64,000 bases of DNA from an uncultured Thiodictyon sp. (GTDB taxonomy: Bacteria; Pseudomonadota; Gammaproteobacteria; Chromatiales; Chromatiaceae). The position numbers were made by a program, and so were the translations under genes. The notes under the pieces were generated by a model. The model saw only the letters and a list, made by a program, of their open reading frames with translations, was not told the origin of the DNA and did not search any database. Position 1 is the stretch's first letter. Each line of letters opens with the position of its first letter. The stretch covers positions 1 to 64,000 of the forward strand of contig NZ_CAJAXH010000017.1 in NCBI RefSeq assembly GCF_903946935.1, given 5' to 3'. Of the stretch, positions 9,935 to 17,693 are shown in pieces.

Positions 9935-10893
9935 CCCAGCAGCCGGGCGAAGTGGTCGGTGGCCGCCACCAGCGCGGCACGGATGCCGGGCTCGAAGGCC
10001 GAATGACCGGCATCCGGGATCACCTTCAGATCCGCCGCAGGCCAGGCGCGCTGGAGTTCCCAGGCCGAGCGCAGCGGACAGATCAGGTCATAGCGCCCCT
10101 GCACGATGATCCCGGGGATACCGGCGAGGCGCGACGCATCCTCCAGCAGTTGATTGGGCCGCAGGAAGGCGTCGTTGACGAAATAATGGCACTCGATCCG
10201 CGCCAGGCTCATGGCCACGTGGGCGTCGGCAAAGTGGGCACGCACGTCGGGGTTAGGGAACAGGGTCGCGGTGCGTCCCTCCCAGATCGACCAGGCCTTG
10301 GCGGCGGCCAGTCGCCCGACCTCGTTGCTGCCGGTGAGGCGCTGATGGTAGGCGGCGAGCAGGTCGTGCTGTTCATCCGCCGGGATGGGGGCCAGAAAGT
10401 CGGTCCAGTAATCTGGAAAGACCCAGTTGGCACCCTCCTGATAGAACCAGTGGATCTCCTGCGGCCGGCACAGAAAGATGCCGCGCACCACCAGGGCCAG
10501 CACCCGCTCCGGATGGGTCTGGGCATAGGCGAGCGCCAGCGTCGAACCCCAGGAACCGCCAAACACCAGCCAGCGCTCGATCCCCAACCGCTCGCGGATG
10601 CGCTCCAGGTCCGCCACCAGGTCCCAGGTGGTGTTCGCCGTGAGGTCGGCATGGGGCGTGGAGCGGCCGCAGCCCCGCTGATCGAACAGGACGATGCGGT
10701 AACGCGCGGGGTCGAAGAAGCGGCGATGCGCGGCCTCGCACCCGGCGCCCGGTCCGCCGTGCAGGAACACCGCGGGGATGCCGTCCGCCTGCCCACACTG
10801 CTCGACATAGAGCCGATGTCCCTCGCCGACCGGCAGGTCATGGGCGGCATAGGGGGTGAGCGGGGGATAGAGGTCATGCTGGGTAGTGTTCAT
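9931..10893 (-). CDS. pip: Proline iminopeptidase
   Basis: A cytoplasmic alpha/beta-hydrolase of 320 residues that releases N-terminal proline from peptides (peptidase family S33). Seen are HGGPGAGC (oxyanion region, about residue 45), [12 protein letters not shown], the nucleophile elbow [10 protein letters not shown], the acid in GRYDLICP and the His in [10 protein letters not shown], all in the expected order. The start [15 protein letters not shown] at 10893 is preferred over a codon 12 residues upstream because family members begin with LYPP within the first ten residues. It overlaps dtd by ATGA, forming a two-gene operon. Confidence 0.95.
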   Translation of the reverse strand: MNTTQHDLYPPLTPYAAHDLPVGEGHRLYVEQCGQADGIPAVFLHGGPGAGCEAAHRRFFDPARYRIVLFDQRGCGRSTPHADLTANTTWDLVADLERIRERLGIERWLVFGGSWGSTLALAYAQTHPERVLALVVRGIFLCRPQEIHWFYQEGANWVFPDYWTDFLAPIPADEQHDLLAAYHQRLTGSNEVGRLAAAKAWSIWEGRTATLFPNPDVRAHFADAHVAMSLARIECHYFVNDAFLRPNQLLEDASRLAGIPGIIVQGRYDLICPLRSAWELQRAWPAADLKVIPDAGHSAFEPGIRAALVAATDHFARLLG

Positions 10894-11113
10894 GGACCCC
10901 AGGATAAGGGGCGGACGGGCCGGCTGCAATCGGCTCGGCGGGACAGTGTGAGAATATCCCTACAGCACCGAGCGAGATTGCCGACACAGCAACGGCCCGG
11001 TCGGCCCGGACAGCGGTGTCGACCCGATGGATACTGACCCTGTCGCCTCCTGGAACCCCACGGACGGACGAACCGCTCAAGCGCGGTTGCACACGCTGGA
11101 CACCAGACCAAGC

Positions 11114-11148
11114 CTGGCGACACCCCCGCCGCGGGATGCGACGGGGGT
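11114..11148 (+). terminator. Rho-independent-like terminator on the plus strand
   Basis: CCCCCGCCGCGGGATGCGACGGGGG is followed by TTTTGTC, the pattern of an intrinsic terminator for plus-strand transcription. No plus-strand gene precedes it: both flanking genes (pip and znuB) are on the minus strand. It could end an unannotated small RNA from the 10894-11113 gap, or serve weakly as a hairpin for the znu operon. The remainder of that gap shows nothing recognisable. Confidence 0.5.
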
Positions 11149-11152
11149 TTTG

Positions 11153-12016
11153 TCACTCCGCCGACCTCATCATCGCGCCGCCCGCCCGCCGCGCCCGCCA
11201 GGCCCGCCACGCGGCGTTGAGCAGCGCCGACACCACATAGACGGCCCCGGCAAGCAGGATCATGGTCGGCCCGGCCGGCAGGTCCGGCCCATACGACAGG
11301 GCCAACCCGGAGGCGGTGAGCGCGGCCCCAAGCAGGGTCGCAATCACCATCATCCCCCCCAACGAATGCACCCAGTGACCGGCCACGGCGGCCGGCAGGG
11401 TCAGTAGCGCAATCACCAGGATCAGCCCCACCACCTGAATCAACAGCACCACCGTGACCGCCACCAGGCACAGCAGCAGCAAATAGAAAAAGGCCACCGG
11501 CACCCCGCGCAGCCGGGCAAACTCCTCATCGAAGCTCACCGCCAAGAATTGCCGGTAACAAAGCGCAACGGTCAGGACCAGCACCAGGTCGAGCCCCGCC
11601 ATCAGCCACAGGTCGCGGGGCGGGACCAGCAGGATATTGCCGAACAGATAGCTCATCAGGTCCGCGCTATAGCCCGGGGTCTTGGCGATGAAGAGGATAC
11701 CGATGGCCATGCCGATGGCCCAGATGGCGCCCACCAGGGTGTCCTCCTGGGCGCTCCAGGCGAGGCGCACCACTCCGATGATGAGCGCGGCCACCACCGC
11801 CGCCACCAGTGCCCCGAGCACCGGATCGAAGCCATAATAGAGCGCCGCCCCCATGCCCGCTAGGACCGAATGGGCGATCCCGCCGGCCAGGAAGGCGATC
11901 CGCTTGACCACCACATAGCTGCCGATCACCCCGCAGCCGACACTGGCCAGGAGCCCCGCCAACAACGCCGTGCGCAGAAAGGCATGATCGGCGAGTGCGC
12001 TTAAGAATTCATTCAT
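11153..12016 (-). CDS. znuB: Zinc/manganese-type ABC transporter permease
   Basis: The product (287 residues) is an inner-membrane permease of the ABC-3 family for divalent metal uptake. It has about eight hydrophobic segments, including LLASVGCGVIGSYVVVKRIAF near the N-terminus and the conserved GGIAHSVLAGMGAALYYG and SFDEEFARLRGVP cytoplasmic loop that contacts the ATPase. It is the last gene of a znuA-znuC-znuB operon. The 40-bp gap to znuC is filled by a decamer repeat element. Zinc is favoured over manganese from the His-rich loop in the binding protein. Confidence 0.9.
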   Translation of the reverse strand: MNEFLSALADHAFLRTALLAGLLASVGCGVIGSYVVVKRIAFLAGGIAHSVLAGMGAALYYGFDPVLGALVAAVVAALIIGVVRLAWSAQEDTLVGAIWAIGMAIGILFIAKTPGYSADLMSYLFGNILLVPPRDLWLMAGLDLVLVLTVALCYRQFLAVSFDEEFARLRGVPVAFFYLLLLCLVAVTVVLLIQVVGLILVIALLTLPAAVAGHWVHSLGGMMVIATLLGAALTASGLALSYGPDLPAGPTMILLAGAVYVVSALLNAAWRAWRARRAGGAMMRSAE

Positions 12017-12017
12017 C

Positions 12018-12042
12018 GTTCATTTGCGTTCATTTGCGGACG
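12018..12042 (-). repeat. Decamer repeat element inside the znu operon
   Basis: CGTTCATTTGCGTTCATTTGCGGACG is two reversed CAAATGAACG-type decamers capped by the CGGAC end, one of eight such elements in the window (others near 23055, 23245, 31768, 31836, 44027, 59358 and 59537). It occupies most of the znuC-znuB spacer. Confidence 0.75.
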
Positions 12043-12056
12043 AATTGTGTTTGCGG

Positions 12057-12779
12057 CTAATGCACATGCGCCACGGCCCGCACGTCGCCGGGATAGAGCC
12101 GGTGAATCAGGTCGGCATCGATCGCGGCGGTGTCGTGGGCGATGAGGGTGCGATTGAGACAGGCCACCCGATCCACATAGCCGGAGATGAATGCAATGTC
12201 GTGCGACACCACCAGGATGGTCCGACGCGCCTTGAGTCGCGCCAGCAGGTCGAAGATATCGCCTTCCATCCGCTGATCGATATTGGCCGTCGGCTCGTCC
12301 AAGATCAGGATCTCCGGGTCGCTCACCAGGGCGCGCGCCAGCAGGACGCGCTGCAACTGACCGCCGGAGAGTGTACCGATGCGCCGGGGGACCAGGTCCA
12401 GGCCCTCGACCTCCTCCAGGCTGCGCCGCGCCGCCGCCCGATCCGCCGCGTTGTACCAACCGAGCCCGGGTCCCAGCCGGCCCATCAGCACCACCTGCTC
12501 GACCGAGATGGGAAAATCGCGGGCAAAGGTCGGATACTGGGGCACATAGCCCAAGCGACGGCGCGCCTCGCGCGGCGCCAGCCCAAGCACCCGGATGCGC
12601 CCGACCTGGGGCACCAGCAACCCGAGGATCAGCTTGAGCAGGGTGCTCTTGCCGCCGGCATTGGGACCGACCAGCCCGACGAACTCGCGCGGGGCAATGG
12701 CCAGATTGATGTCGGAGAGCACCGGCGCGTCGCCGAATGAAAAACTCACCCCCACCAGTTCGATGACGGACTGGCTCAC
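12057..12779 (-). CDS. znuC: Zinc-type ABC transporter ATPase
   Basis: This ATPase subunit (240 residues) energises metal uptake through the adjacent permease. Visible are Walker A GPNAGGKSTLLKL (about residue 38), the Q-loop region YVPQYPTFARDFPISVEQVVLMGR, the signature LSGGQLQRVLLARAL, Walker B ILILDEPTANID and the switch His in VVSHDIAFI. FARDFPISV after the Q-loop is common in zinc/manganese ATPases. Translation starts at GTG; the GTGA overlap with the znuA stop shows coupling. The C-terminus ends VRAVAHVH, which could bind metal weakly. Confidence 0.92.
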   Translation of the reverse strand: MSQSVIELVGVSFSFGDAPVLSDINLAIAPREFVGLVGPNAGGKSTLLKLILGLLVPQVGRIRVLGLAPREARRRLGYVPQYPTFARDFPISVEQVVLMGRLGPGLGWYNAADRAAARRSLEEVEGLDLVPRRIGTLSGGQLQRVLLARALVSDPEILILDEPTANIDQRMEGDIFDLLARLKARRTILVVSHDIAFISGYVDRVACLNRTLIAHDTAAIDADLIHRLYPGDVRAVAHVH

Positions 12780-13729
12780 GGCGCCTCACCCCCAGCGATC
12801 AGGTCGGTAACCCGCCGCAGGGTCCCGAAATAGTCGGCCGACAAGGGGTCCACCGATTCTACCCGGCCACCGATGGCCGCCGCCACCTGCTGCGCCGCCC
12901 GCGGGCTGAACTGCGGCTGGACCAGCACCGCCCGCACCCCGGCCGCGCGTGCCGCGTCGATCAGGCCCGCCAGTGCGCGCGGGCCGGGCTCCTTACCCTC
13001 GAACTCGATCGCCACCTGGGTGAGCCCATAGGTCTGCGCGTAATAACCCCAGGCCGGGTGGAAGACGAGGAACCGACGTACCTGCAAGGGCTTGAGCTTT
13101 AGCCGAATCTCGGCATCGAGCGCGTCCAGCTCGGCGGCCAGGCGCGCATAGTTGGCAGCGAACAAGGCCGCCTGCCCCGGCCGCCGCTGGCTCAGTGCAT
13201 CGCGGATCGCGGCCGCCATCGACTTCACCAGCGGCGGACTGGTCCAGACATGGGTGTCTTCGGCGCCGTGGTCGTGACCCTCATGCGCCGCCTCGGTACC
13301 GTCGACCGGTACCACCGGGTCACTGGGGCGCAGCGGCAAACCGTCGCGGACATCCAGCACCCGCAGCCCCAGGTTGGTGGCACGGATGCGCGGCAACCAG
13401 GCGTCCTCCATGGGTACGCCGACGCGGACATAGAGTTCGGCACCGGACAAGTCCGCCACCTGCCGCGGGGTCGGCTCGTAGGTGTGCGGATTCTGGCCCG
13501 GCTGAACCATCGAGCGCACCCGCACCTGATCGCCGCCGATGCGCTCAACAACGGTCTGCAACGGCACCACGCTGACGAAGACCGACAGCGGCGCGGCGCT
13601 TGGCGGGGCGTCCTGGGCGCGCACCGGTGTACCCAGCCCGAGCAGGACCAGCGCCGGCGCGAGGCCGGCCGGACACCAGGCCAGAAAACGGAGGAAGTCG
13701 CGGCGGAAATCAACAGACACAGCAAGCAC
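12776..13729 (-). CDS. znuA: Zinc-type ABC transporter periplasmic binding protein
   Basis: This solute-binding protein (family SBP_bac_9) captures metal in the periplasm for ZnuBC. After a basic, hydrophobic signal peptide (FLRFLAWCPAGLAPALVLLGLGTPVRAQDA) come the ligand histidines in GQNPHTYEPTPRQ and LVFHPAWGYYAQTYGL, plus an acidic/His loop AAHEGHDHGAEDTHVW typical of zinc-binding members. The start is uncertain: only GTG codons at 13729 and 13720 fit before the signal peptide, and neither has a strong ribosome-binding site. Divergent from deaD; no Zur-type operator was recognised in the shared upstream region. Confidence 0.9.
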   Translation of the reverse strand: MLAVSVDFRRDFLRFLAWCPAGLAPALVLLGLGTPVRAQDAPPSAAPLSVFVSVVPLQTVVERIGGDQVRVRSMVQPGQNPHTYEPTPRQVADLSGAELYVRVGVPMEDAWLPRIRATNLGLRVLDVRDGLPLRPSDPVVPVDGTEAAHEGHDHGAEDTHVWTSPPLVKSMAAAIRDALSQRRPGQAALFAANYARLAAELDALDAEIRLKLKPLQVRRFLVFHPAWGYYAQTYGLTQVAIEFEGKEPGPRALAGLIDAARAAGVRAVLVQPQFSPRAAQQVAAAIGGRVESVDPLSADYFGTLRRVTDLIAGGEAP

Positions 13730-13799
13730 CCGACAGGACTGATAGAGGGGGAATGATACCTCAATCCGCGTTCGCGGGAGACACCGGCCGCGCAGGACA

Positions 13800-13828
13800 T
13801 TGCATTGTGATCGCTGCCGGACCATAAT
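13800..13828 (+). promoter_or_regulatory. Probable promoter of the helicase gene
   Basis: TTGCAT (13800-13805), a 17-bp spacer and CATAAT (13823-13828) lie about 120 bp before the deaD start, leaving a long 5' untranslated region as is common for cold-shock helicases. Inferred by consensus only. Confidence 0.5.
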
Positions 13829-13946
13829 GCCCGGTTTCCCGCGACTCCCCCTGCCGGCCCCCTCCTCGGACGCACTCCTGTTGGATGATGCACTCCCTGG
13901 ACGCATACCAGGCAGTACACCCACCCCCGTGAGGCACCCCTCCCCA

Positions 13947-16550
13947 ATGGATAACCACAATACTGCCGATGCAGCCGGCAACGAGGCGCAACGCGTCGAC
14001 GCCGAGCTGACCACCACCGAGACCACCGGCATCGAGGCGCCGCCGGCCGCCGAGCAAACGGCGCCGCCCGCTGAAGCCGAACCGACCGTCGCCGCGGCCG
14101 CACCAGTCACGGCCGCCACCCCGGGCGACCAGGCCGAGGTCGAGACCGTTAAGGAGTCAGTCGCCCAGCCGGCCGCCGCACCGACCGAGGCGATCCCGGA
14201 GGATTCGTTCGCCATCCTGAATCTCGCACCGGGCGTCGCCCGCGCGGTCGCCGAGCTGGGCTATGAGACCGCCACCGCGGTCCAACTGCGCTGCATCCCC
14301 CCGTTGCTGGCCGGCCGCGACGTCATGGGCCAGGCCCAGACCGGCACCGGCAAGACCGCCGCCTTCGCCTTGCCGCTGCTCTCGCGCCTGGAGGCCGATG
14401 CCCCCTCCCCGCAGGTGCTGGTGCTGACCCCCACCCGCGAGCTGGCCCTGCAGGTGGCCGAGGCCTTCCAGCGCTACGCCCACTTCCTCCCCAATTTCCA
14501 TGTCGCGCCCATCTACGGCGGGCAGAGCTACGGCCTGCAGGTCCGTCAGATCCAACGCACACCCCAGGTCATCGTCGGCACCCCGGGCCGGGTCATGGAC
14601 CACCTGCGCCGCGGCACCCTGTCGCTGGCCGGGCTAAAGGCACTGGTCCTAGACGAGGCCGACGAGATGCTCAACATGGGCTTCGCCGAGGACATCGACT
14701 GGATCTTCCAGCAGAGCCCGCCGACGCGTCAGGTGGCACTGTTCTCCGCCACCATGCCCCCGGGCATCATGAAGGTCGCCCGTGAGCACCTGAATAACCC
14801 GGTCGAGATCCGTGTCGAGTCGGCCACCGCCACCGTCGACACCATCGAGCAGCAGCATGTCGTGGTCACCCGCTTCCACAAGGCGGACGTGTTGACCCGC
14901 ATCCTGGAGCTCGAGACCTTCGATGGCATGCTGATCTTTGTCCGCACCAAGGGCGGCACCACTGAGCTGGTGGACAAGCTGCGCTCCCAGGGCTTCGCCG
15001 CCGAGGCGCTCAACGGCGACATGAACCAGGAGATGCGCGAGCGCACGGTCGACCGCTTGAAGGGCGGCCAGCTCGACATCCTGGTGGCCACCGACGTGGC
15101 CGCCCGCGGGCTGGACGTGGATCGCATCAGCCATGTGGTCAACTTCGACATCCCCACCGACCCCTCGGCCTATGTGCATCGTATCGGGCGCACCGGACGG
15201 GCCGGCCGGCAGGGCAAGGCGATCCTGATGGTGGAGCCGCGCGAGCGCGGCCTGCTGCGCTCCATCGAGCGCACCATCCGCCGCCAGATCCCCGAGATGT
15301 CCGCCCCCTCCGCCGAACAGCTCAGTGCCTCGCGCATCGACCGCTTCACCACGCAACTGCGTGAGACCCTGGCCGAGCAGGACATGGACTTCTTCTACCG
15401 GCTGATCGCCCGCGTCGCCAAGGAGCAGGAGCTGGAGCTCCAGGACATCGCCGCCGCGGCCGCCTACCTGGCCCAGCGCGAGCGTCCGTTAGACGTGAAG
15501 GAGACGCCCCGCGAGCCACGCCGCGATTCACGCGACGGCGGCTATGAGCGCCCGCGCCGCCCGCCCTACGGTGGTCGCGACGAGCGCCCGGCCGGGCGCG
15601 GCGACGACCGCGGCCCACGCCCCCCGCGCGGCGACCGCGACGCGCAGCCGCGCTTCGACAACCGCGCGGAGCGCCCGGCACCCAACTACAACCGCGAACG
15701 CCAGCCCCAGCGCGACGACCGTCCGTTCGGCGGCGAGCGCGATCGCCAACCGACCCAGGTGCCCTACCAGGGGGTGCGTGCCCGTCCTGAGGAACCCCGC
15801 TACCCGCAGCGCGACGTCCAGGGCGAGCGCCCGCGTTTCGATCGCGAGCGCGGCCCGGCACGCGACGACCGCCCATTCCGCGCCGACACCCGGCCGCCGC
15901 TGCGCGGCGACCAGCAGCCGAGCTTCCGCGACCCGGGGCAAGCACCCTTCCGCGACCGTGATGGCAATCGCGACGGCAACCGTGACGACGGCCGGGACGA
16001 CAACCGCGGCAACCGTGACCCAAGGTTCGCGGCGGAGCGCCCGCGCGAGGGCTATCAGGACCGCCCCCGGCCGGAGTTCCGCCCCGACGCACGCCCGGAT
16101 TCGCGGCCGCCGCGTGAGCGTGAGGAGCGCGGCAACCGCGATCGTGGGGTCGACTTGGTGCAGCATCGCATCGAGGTCGGACACCGTGACGGCGTCACCC
16201 CGCGCGAGATCGTCGGCGCCATCGCCAACGAGTCCGGGCTGGAAGGCCGCTATATCGGCCACATCGACATCCAGGACGATCACGCCATCGTCGGCCTGCC
16301 CGCCGGCATGCCGCGGGAGATCTTCCAGCACTTAAGGCGGGTCTTCGTCTGCGGCAAGGAGCTACAGATCTCCGTGATGGAGGGCGCGCCCCGCCCCGAG
16401 CGTCCGCGTCGCGAGGAGCGTGACGGCAGCCCGCGCCCGCCGCGCGACGACTCACGCGGGGCGGCGCCGCGCTCCTTCCGGGCGGACGACCGTGGCCCCC
16501 GCGGACCCCGCGCGGACCAGGGCGGCTTCCGCAAAAAGCCGCGTGATTGA
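13947..16550 (+). CDS. deaD: DEAD-box RNA helicase DeaD/CsdA with long Arg-rich tail
   Basis: This ATP-dependent RNA helicase has 867 residues. A low-complexity Ala/Thr/Glu N-terminus (about 85 residues) precedes the helicase core: AQTGTGKTAAF (about 130), PTRELALQV, TPGRVMDHL, VLDEADEML (about 236), FSATMPPG and HRIGRTGRAGRQG (about 411). The C-terminus around residues 735-808 is a DbpA-type RNA-binding domain (HRIEVGHRDGVTPREIVGAIANES), placing it with CsdA/DeaD, which act in ribosome assembly and cold adaptation. Between them is a disordered tract of about 220 residues rich in Arg, Asp, Pro and Gly, longer than in the E. coli protein. The ATG at 13947 (MDNHNTADAAG) is chosen by position; an upstream start remains possible. 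Confidence 0.93.
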   Translation: MDNHNTADAAGNEAQRVDAELTTTETTGIEAPPAAEQTAPPAEAEPTVAAAAPVTAATPGDQAEVETVKESVAQPAAAPTEAIPEDSFAILNLAPGVARAVAELGYETATAVQLRCIPPLLAGRDVMGQAQTGTGKTAAFALPLLSRLEADAPSPQVLVLTPTRELALQVAEAFQRYAHFLPNFHVAPIYGGQSYGLQVRQIQRTPQVIVGTPGRVMDHLRRGTLSLAGLKALVLDEADEMLNMGFAEDIDWIFQQSPPTRQVALFSATMPPGIMKVAREHLNNPVEIRVESATATVDTIEQQHVVVTRFHKADVLTRILELETFDGMLIFVRTKGGTTELVDKLRSQGFAAEALNGDMNQEMRERTVDRLKGGQLDILVATDVAARGLDVDRISHVVNFDIPTDPSAYVHRIGRTGRAGRQGKAILMVEPRERGLLRSIERTIRRQIPEMSAPSAEQLSASRIDRFTTQLRETLAEQDMDFFYRLIARVAKEQELELQDIAAAAAYLAQRERPLDVKETPREPRRDSRDGGYERPRRPPYGGRDERPAGRGDDRGPRPPRGDRDAQPRFDNRAERPAPNYNRERQPQRDDRPFGGERDRQPTQVPYQGVRARPEEPRYPQRDVQGERPRFDRERGPARDDRPFRADTRPPLRGDQQPSFRDPGQAPFRDRDGNRDGNRDDGRDDNRGNRDPRFAAERPREGYQDRPRPEFRPDARPDSRPPREREERGNRDRGVDLVQHRIEVGHRDGVTPREIVGAIANESGLEGRYIGHIDIQDDHAIVGLPAGMPREIFQHLRRVFVCGKELQISVMEGAPRPERPRREERDGSPRPPRDDSRGAAPRSFRADDRGPRGPRADQGGFRKKPRD

Positions 16551-16567
16551 TGGCTGAGGAGGGCCCG

Positions 16568-17203
16568 ATGACGAAGCAGATTGCGCTTACCCTGATCGCG
16601 CTCGCCGGCCTGACGCTGGGCGCCTGCGGACCCAGCGAGGCACCGCCCAAGCCGCCGGAGGCGGCGCTGGGCGAGACGCCCAAGCCGGTGACATCGACCG
16701 CCCCCGGCGCGCTGTCCAAGCCGCCCGCGCAGATCCCCGGCGCGACCTCCAGAGCGCTGCCGCCACCCCCCGGACTGTCGCCGGCCCTGCTGGAGCGGGC
16801 CAGGCAGGCCCGGGAGGCGGCCAAGGAGGCGGGCCAAGCCGCCAAGGAGGCGGGGCGGGCGGCCGAGGCGCAACTGCGCACGGCCACCCAGGGCCTGGTG
16901 GAGAAGGGCCGTGGGCTCACCGCGACCACCGGCACGCAGGCCGCCCTGTTGATCCCTCAGATCAAGGGCGCCATCGCCGCCAACCAGCCGGGACTGGCCA
17001 AGACCCTGATGGCCCGACTGGAGTCGATCCAGGGCAGCCTGCCGCCGGGGCTCAAGCTCGAGGTCGCCAGAATCCGGGCCCTGCTGGCAGGCATGCAGCA
17101 GACCCCGATCCCCGCGTCGGCCCCAGCCCCCACCCCCAGATCGGCCTCGGCCGTCCACCACGCACCGGCCCCCCCGCCGGCCGGACGGCCAGCGGCGCAG
17201 TAA
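16568..17203 (+). CDS. Small Ala/Pro-rich lipoprotein
   Basis: This 211-residue protein starts MTKQIALTLIALAGLTLGACG, a lipoprotein signal peptide with lipobox LGAC, so it should be lipid-anchored in the cell envelope. A Pro-rich linker (residues 25-75) leads to an Ala/Lys/Glu helical segment with a repeated EAAKEAGQAAKEAGRAAEA pattern, likely a coiled coil, then a second helical region and a Pro/Ala-rich C-terminus. A GAGGAGG ribosome-binding site precedes the ATG. It begins 18 bp after deaD, so may be cotranscribed. No family was recognised. Confidence 0.75.
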   Translation: MTKQIALTLIALAGLTLGACGPSEAPPKPPEAALGETPKPVTSTAPGALSKPPAQIPGATSRALPPPPGLSPALLERARQAREAAKEAGQAAKEAGRAAEAQLRTATQGLVEKGRGLTATTGTQAALLIPQIKGAIAANQPGLAKTLMARLESIQGSLPPGLKLEVARIRALLAGMQQTPIPASAPAPTPRSASAVHHAPAPPPAGRPAAQ

Positions 17204-17239
17204 ACCACCAGGGGCGCTGCACCCCAGTGCGGGCAAATC

Positions 17240-17397
17240 CGAAATCTGTAGGGTCCGCTGCAAGGATAAGCTCGGATGACATCCGGAACATAGTCTTCGT
17301 CCGGCACAATTTCCCTGATAAGACTGTTCAGGGCACCGCGACCAAAGGCCGCCTCGTATTCCTGGGCAAGGCGCAGAAAGCCGCTGGTGCCTGATGC
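17240..17397 (-). pseudogene. SIR2-like domain fragment
   Basis: Read on the minus strand from 17397, the sequence encodes GFLRLAQEYEAAFGRGALNS then LIREIVPDEDYVPDVIRAYP with no start and no downstream catalytic part. The EYEAAFGR..L..LIRE.VPD.DY.P pattern resembles the segment that precedes the HxxLLxLPW block of SIR2-like NAD-hydrolase domains common in antiphage proteins. It is cut at its 5' side by MITE copy 2 and degrades at its 3' side into a GGTCCGC repeat. The family assignment is by eye over about 45 residues and therefore tentative. Confidence 0.4.
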
Positions 17398-17518
17398 CTA
17401 GCAGGCTGTCGGACTTGCAACGTAACAACTTGATTATAAAAGATAAAAAGTTTACGCCTAAAAAGCGAAAACTCTTTAACTTCAATCGGTTACCTCATCA
17501 AGCCCGACAGGCTGCTAG
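17398..17518. mobile_element. 121-bp MITE-like element, copy 2
   Basis: Same length and, as read, the same sequence as the element at 5930-6050, with CTAGCAGGCTGTCGG and CCGACAGGCTGCTAG ends. Identity between copies suggests recent mobilisation. It abuts a SIR2-like gene fragment. Confidence 0.8.
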
Positions 17519-17693
17519 GTGATTGCATGACTCAGCCGCTTTTCGTCGCCTGGAGGATAGAGCCTGGTACATACGCTCGCCGGGTTATGACTGCCACGGG
17601 CCAACGGATCGGGACGCGCGACTGGCAGCAGACCTTCCCCGGGCCGGGTTACCAAGCGGAGCTTGGTAACCAGGGAGCGAGGCATAGGACACG

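Larger units (their letters stand above)
17204..17693. other. Gap between the lipoprotein gene and topB
   Basis: The 490-bp gap holds a partial GGTCCGCTG repeat (about 17246-17260), a minus-strand SIR2-like gene fragment (17240-17397), MITE copy 2 (17398-17518), then about 175 bp without recognisable content before the topB stop codon. Confidence 0.6.

Noticed and set aside
13730-13800. Zur operator upstream of znuA
   Set aside because: GAATGATACC and nearby sequence do not form the long AT-rich palindrome of known gammaproteobacterial Zur boxes, so no operator was assigned.
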